Assembly: GCF_025998815.1 (NCBI RefSeq)
Contig: NZ_AP026678.1
Span: forward strand, 1,860,001 to 1,924,000
Reading direction: 5' to 3'
Length of the DNA stretch: 64,000 bases
Origin: Ignavibacterium sp.
GTDB lineage: Bacteria; Bacteroidota; Ignavibacteria; Ignavibacteriales; Ignavibacteriaceae
This document shows positions 63,323-64,000 of the stretch, one piece after another (position 1 is the stretch's first letter; each line of letters opens with the position of its first letter). The notes under the pieces were generated by a model. That model worked only from the letters and a program-made list of their open reading frames with translations. It made no database searches and was not told the DNA's origin. Both the position numbers and the translations under genes were made by a program.

Positions 63323-63481
63323 TCAAAATATTGCATAAATAAATGGTGCTAATGCAGAACCTTGTGTTAAAACAATCAAAGCTCCGAGTAAAACAAGAAA
63401 CACAATGATTGGAACAAGCCACCATTTTTTTCTTACTTTAAGAAATTGCCAAAGTTCTGATAAAATTGAAAGCTTACTCAT
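63323..63481 (-). CDS. DUF5989-family small membrane protein
   Basis: 52 residues not long enough for usual ORF lists. Pattern (M)SKLSILSELWQFLKVRKKWW, then a hydrophobic span, then LTQGSALAPFIYAIF at the end, matching the DUF5989 family, which neighbours carbamoyltransferase/SxtJ genes. The rest of that set may be beyond the window edge. Located between the SxtJ-like gene and the 47-aa gene on the same strand. Confidence 0.8.
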   Translation of the reverse strand: MSKLSILSELWQFLKVRKKWWLVPIIVFLVLLGALIVLTQGSALAPFIYAIF

Positions 63482-63540
63482 ATTCTATTCCTTTAACTTT
63501 AGTAATAAAATCTAATTATTAGTTAATCAATTAAATCTCA

Positions 63541-63577
63541 ATCCATCAATCATTCATTCAATTATTCAACCATTCAC
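63541..63577. repeat. CATTCA/ATTCAA short tandem-like repeat
   Basis: ATCATTCATTCAATTATTCAACCATTCA-type repetition; the reverse complement resembles TGAATGGTTGAATG-type sequence at 20623-20645 inside the 451-aa lipoprotein gene. Probably remnants of one repeat family. Confidence 0.45.
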
Positions 63578-63994
63578 TCAAAACTGTCTTTCATAATCAA
63601 TTTTTTGTTTGATTGTATTTTCTCTTTTTTCCCAATATGTTTTTTCATTCTTATCAAATCCCAAAGGCATAAATTTTTTCCCGACTAACTTTGCTAATAA
63701 CCCAATTGGAGTAACAACCAAATAAAATAGTATAGTTAAAATAACACGCGACATTACAAATCCAAGTATTAGCGAAAGTCCAATCCACAGTTTATGAAAT
63801 GGTTTAAGTAAGGGATTTGCAATGTATGATAGAATAATAAAAATTCCTCCGATTGCCGAGAAATAGACAAATGAATTTTTCCCAAGCCACCAGAGGATAA
63901 ATGAAATTGCAATCAATACAATTCCAACTGTAATTCCGGTTTTTTTAACCGCTTTTTCTGATGTATCGATGTGTTTTAATTCTTCTTTCAACAT
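63578..63994 (-). CDS. SxtJ-family membrane protein
   Basis: 138 residues, several membrane helices; the region LKPFHKLWIGLSLILGFVMSRVILTILFYLVVTPIGLLAKLVGK matches SxtJ proteins. Such genes often sit with DUF5989 and a carbamoyltransferase, as here. Function in the pathway unknown. Starts at 63994, 6 bases from the window edge. Confidence 0.78.
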   Translation of the reverse strand: MLKEELKHIDTSEKAVKKTGITVGIVLIAISFILWWLGKNSFVYFSAIGGIFIILSYIANPLLKPFHKLWIGLSLILGFVMSRVILTILFYLVVTPIGLLAKLVGKKFMPLGFDKNEKTYWEKRENTIKQKIDYERQF

Positions 63995-64000
63995 ATTAAT

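Overview
The window comes from a low-GC Gram-negative bacterium, most likely of the Ignavibacteria or a close relative in the Bacteroidota/Chlorobiota group. Three secreted proteins end in a type IX secretion (T9SS) C-terminal sorting domain with the NYPNPFNP signature typical of that lineage. There are many outer-membrane barrels and lipoproteins, a bacillithiol gene (bshA), Lrp/AsnC regulators, and small palindromic repeats scattered between and inside genes.

Layout. 1-11.4 kb: an acetyltransferase-domain gene at the left edge, then a minus-strand cluster made of a two-component system (HK 817 aa, RR 232 aa) followed by envelope genes: two lipoproteins, an Omp85-like barrel, a T9SS-exported 5'-nucleotidase and another lipoprotein. 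11.5-14.4 kb: a POT-type peptide transporter, an esterase and a PAP2-like membrane protein. 14.6-21 kb: four secreted or outer-membrane proteins of unknown role. 21.4-28.8 kb: a DJ-1/PfpI protein, a 1040-residue coiled-coil protein built from heptad-based tandem repeats, a frameshifted GH13 amylase, a barrel protein and RlmI. 29-38 kb: CDGSH protein, rhomboid, SDH/ClpP-class protease, arsR-arsM with an operator palindrome, pgi, PAP2 phosphatase, a twin-domain jelly-roll lipoprotein and an M19 dipeptidase. 37.9-43.2 kb: an AMP-ligase/ACP/acyltransferase fusion in one operon with a histidine kinase and response regulator. 43.3-46.5 kb: VOC protein, a transsulfuration-family PLP enzyme with its Lrp regulator, rpiA and a 37-residue membrane peptide. 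46.6-50.1 kb: a sigma-54 enhancer-binding protein, a cluster of TGAAAC sites, a sigma-54 promoter, a TPR gene and a T9SS-exported octaheme cytochrome. 50.1-53 kb: a DUF4301 gene and a tRNA-Arg(CCT) locus with three tandem GIY-YIG nuclease genes and displaced tRNA fragments. 53-64 kb: rmlD-like and PfkB genes, a bshA-led plus-strand operon, glnA with an Lrp regulator, and a glycosyltransferase/47-aa protein/DUF5989/SxtJ cluster running off the edge.

The most unusual locus is the tRNA-Arg(CCT) array at 51.7-52.93 kb. A 350-bp unit, made of a GIY-YIG nuclease gene plus the 5' half of the tRNA, is repeated exactly in tandem, with the displaced half tRNA left at the junction of each unit and a single intact tRNA rebuilt at the end. 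This is the pattern expected if a minimal nuclease element inserts into the anticodon arm and carries the tRNA 5' half needed to regenerate it. The displaced halves also carry hairpin-forming inserts in the D-loop, and a separate 3' tRNA fragment carries one in the T-loop. The second notable unit is the sigma-54 circuit at 46.6-50.1 kb, where regulator, upstream sites, promoter and target operon can all be read from the sequence.

Two reading frames look broken by single-base changes (GH13 amylase near 26057; a small lipoprotein near 6170); these may be real or assembly errors. No rRNA, CRISPR array, insertion-sequence transposase or integrase was seen.
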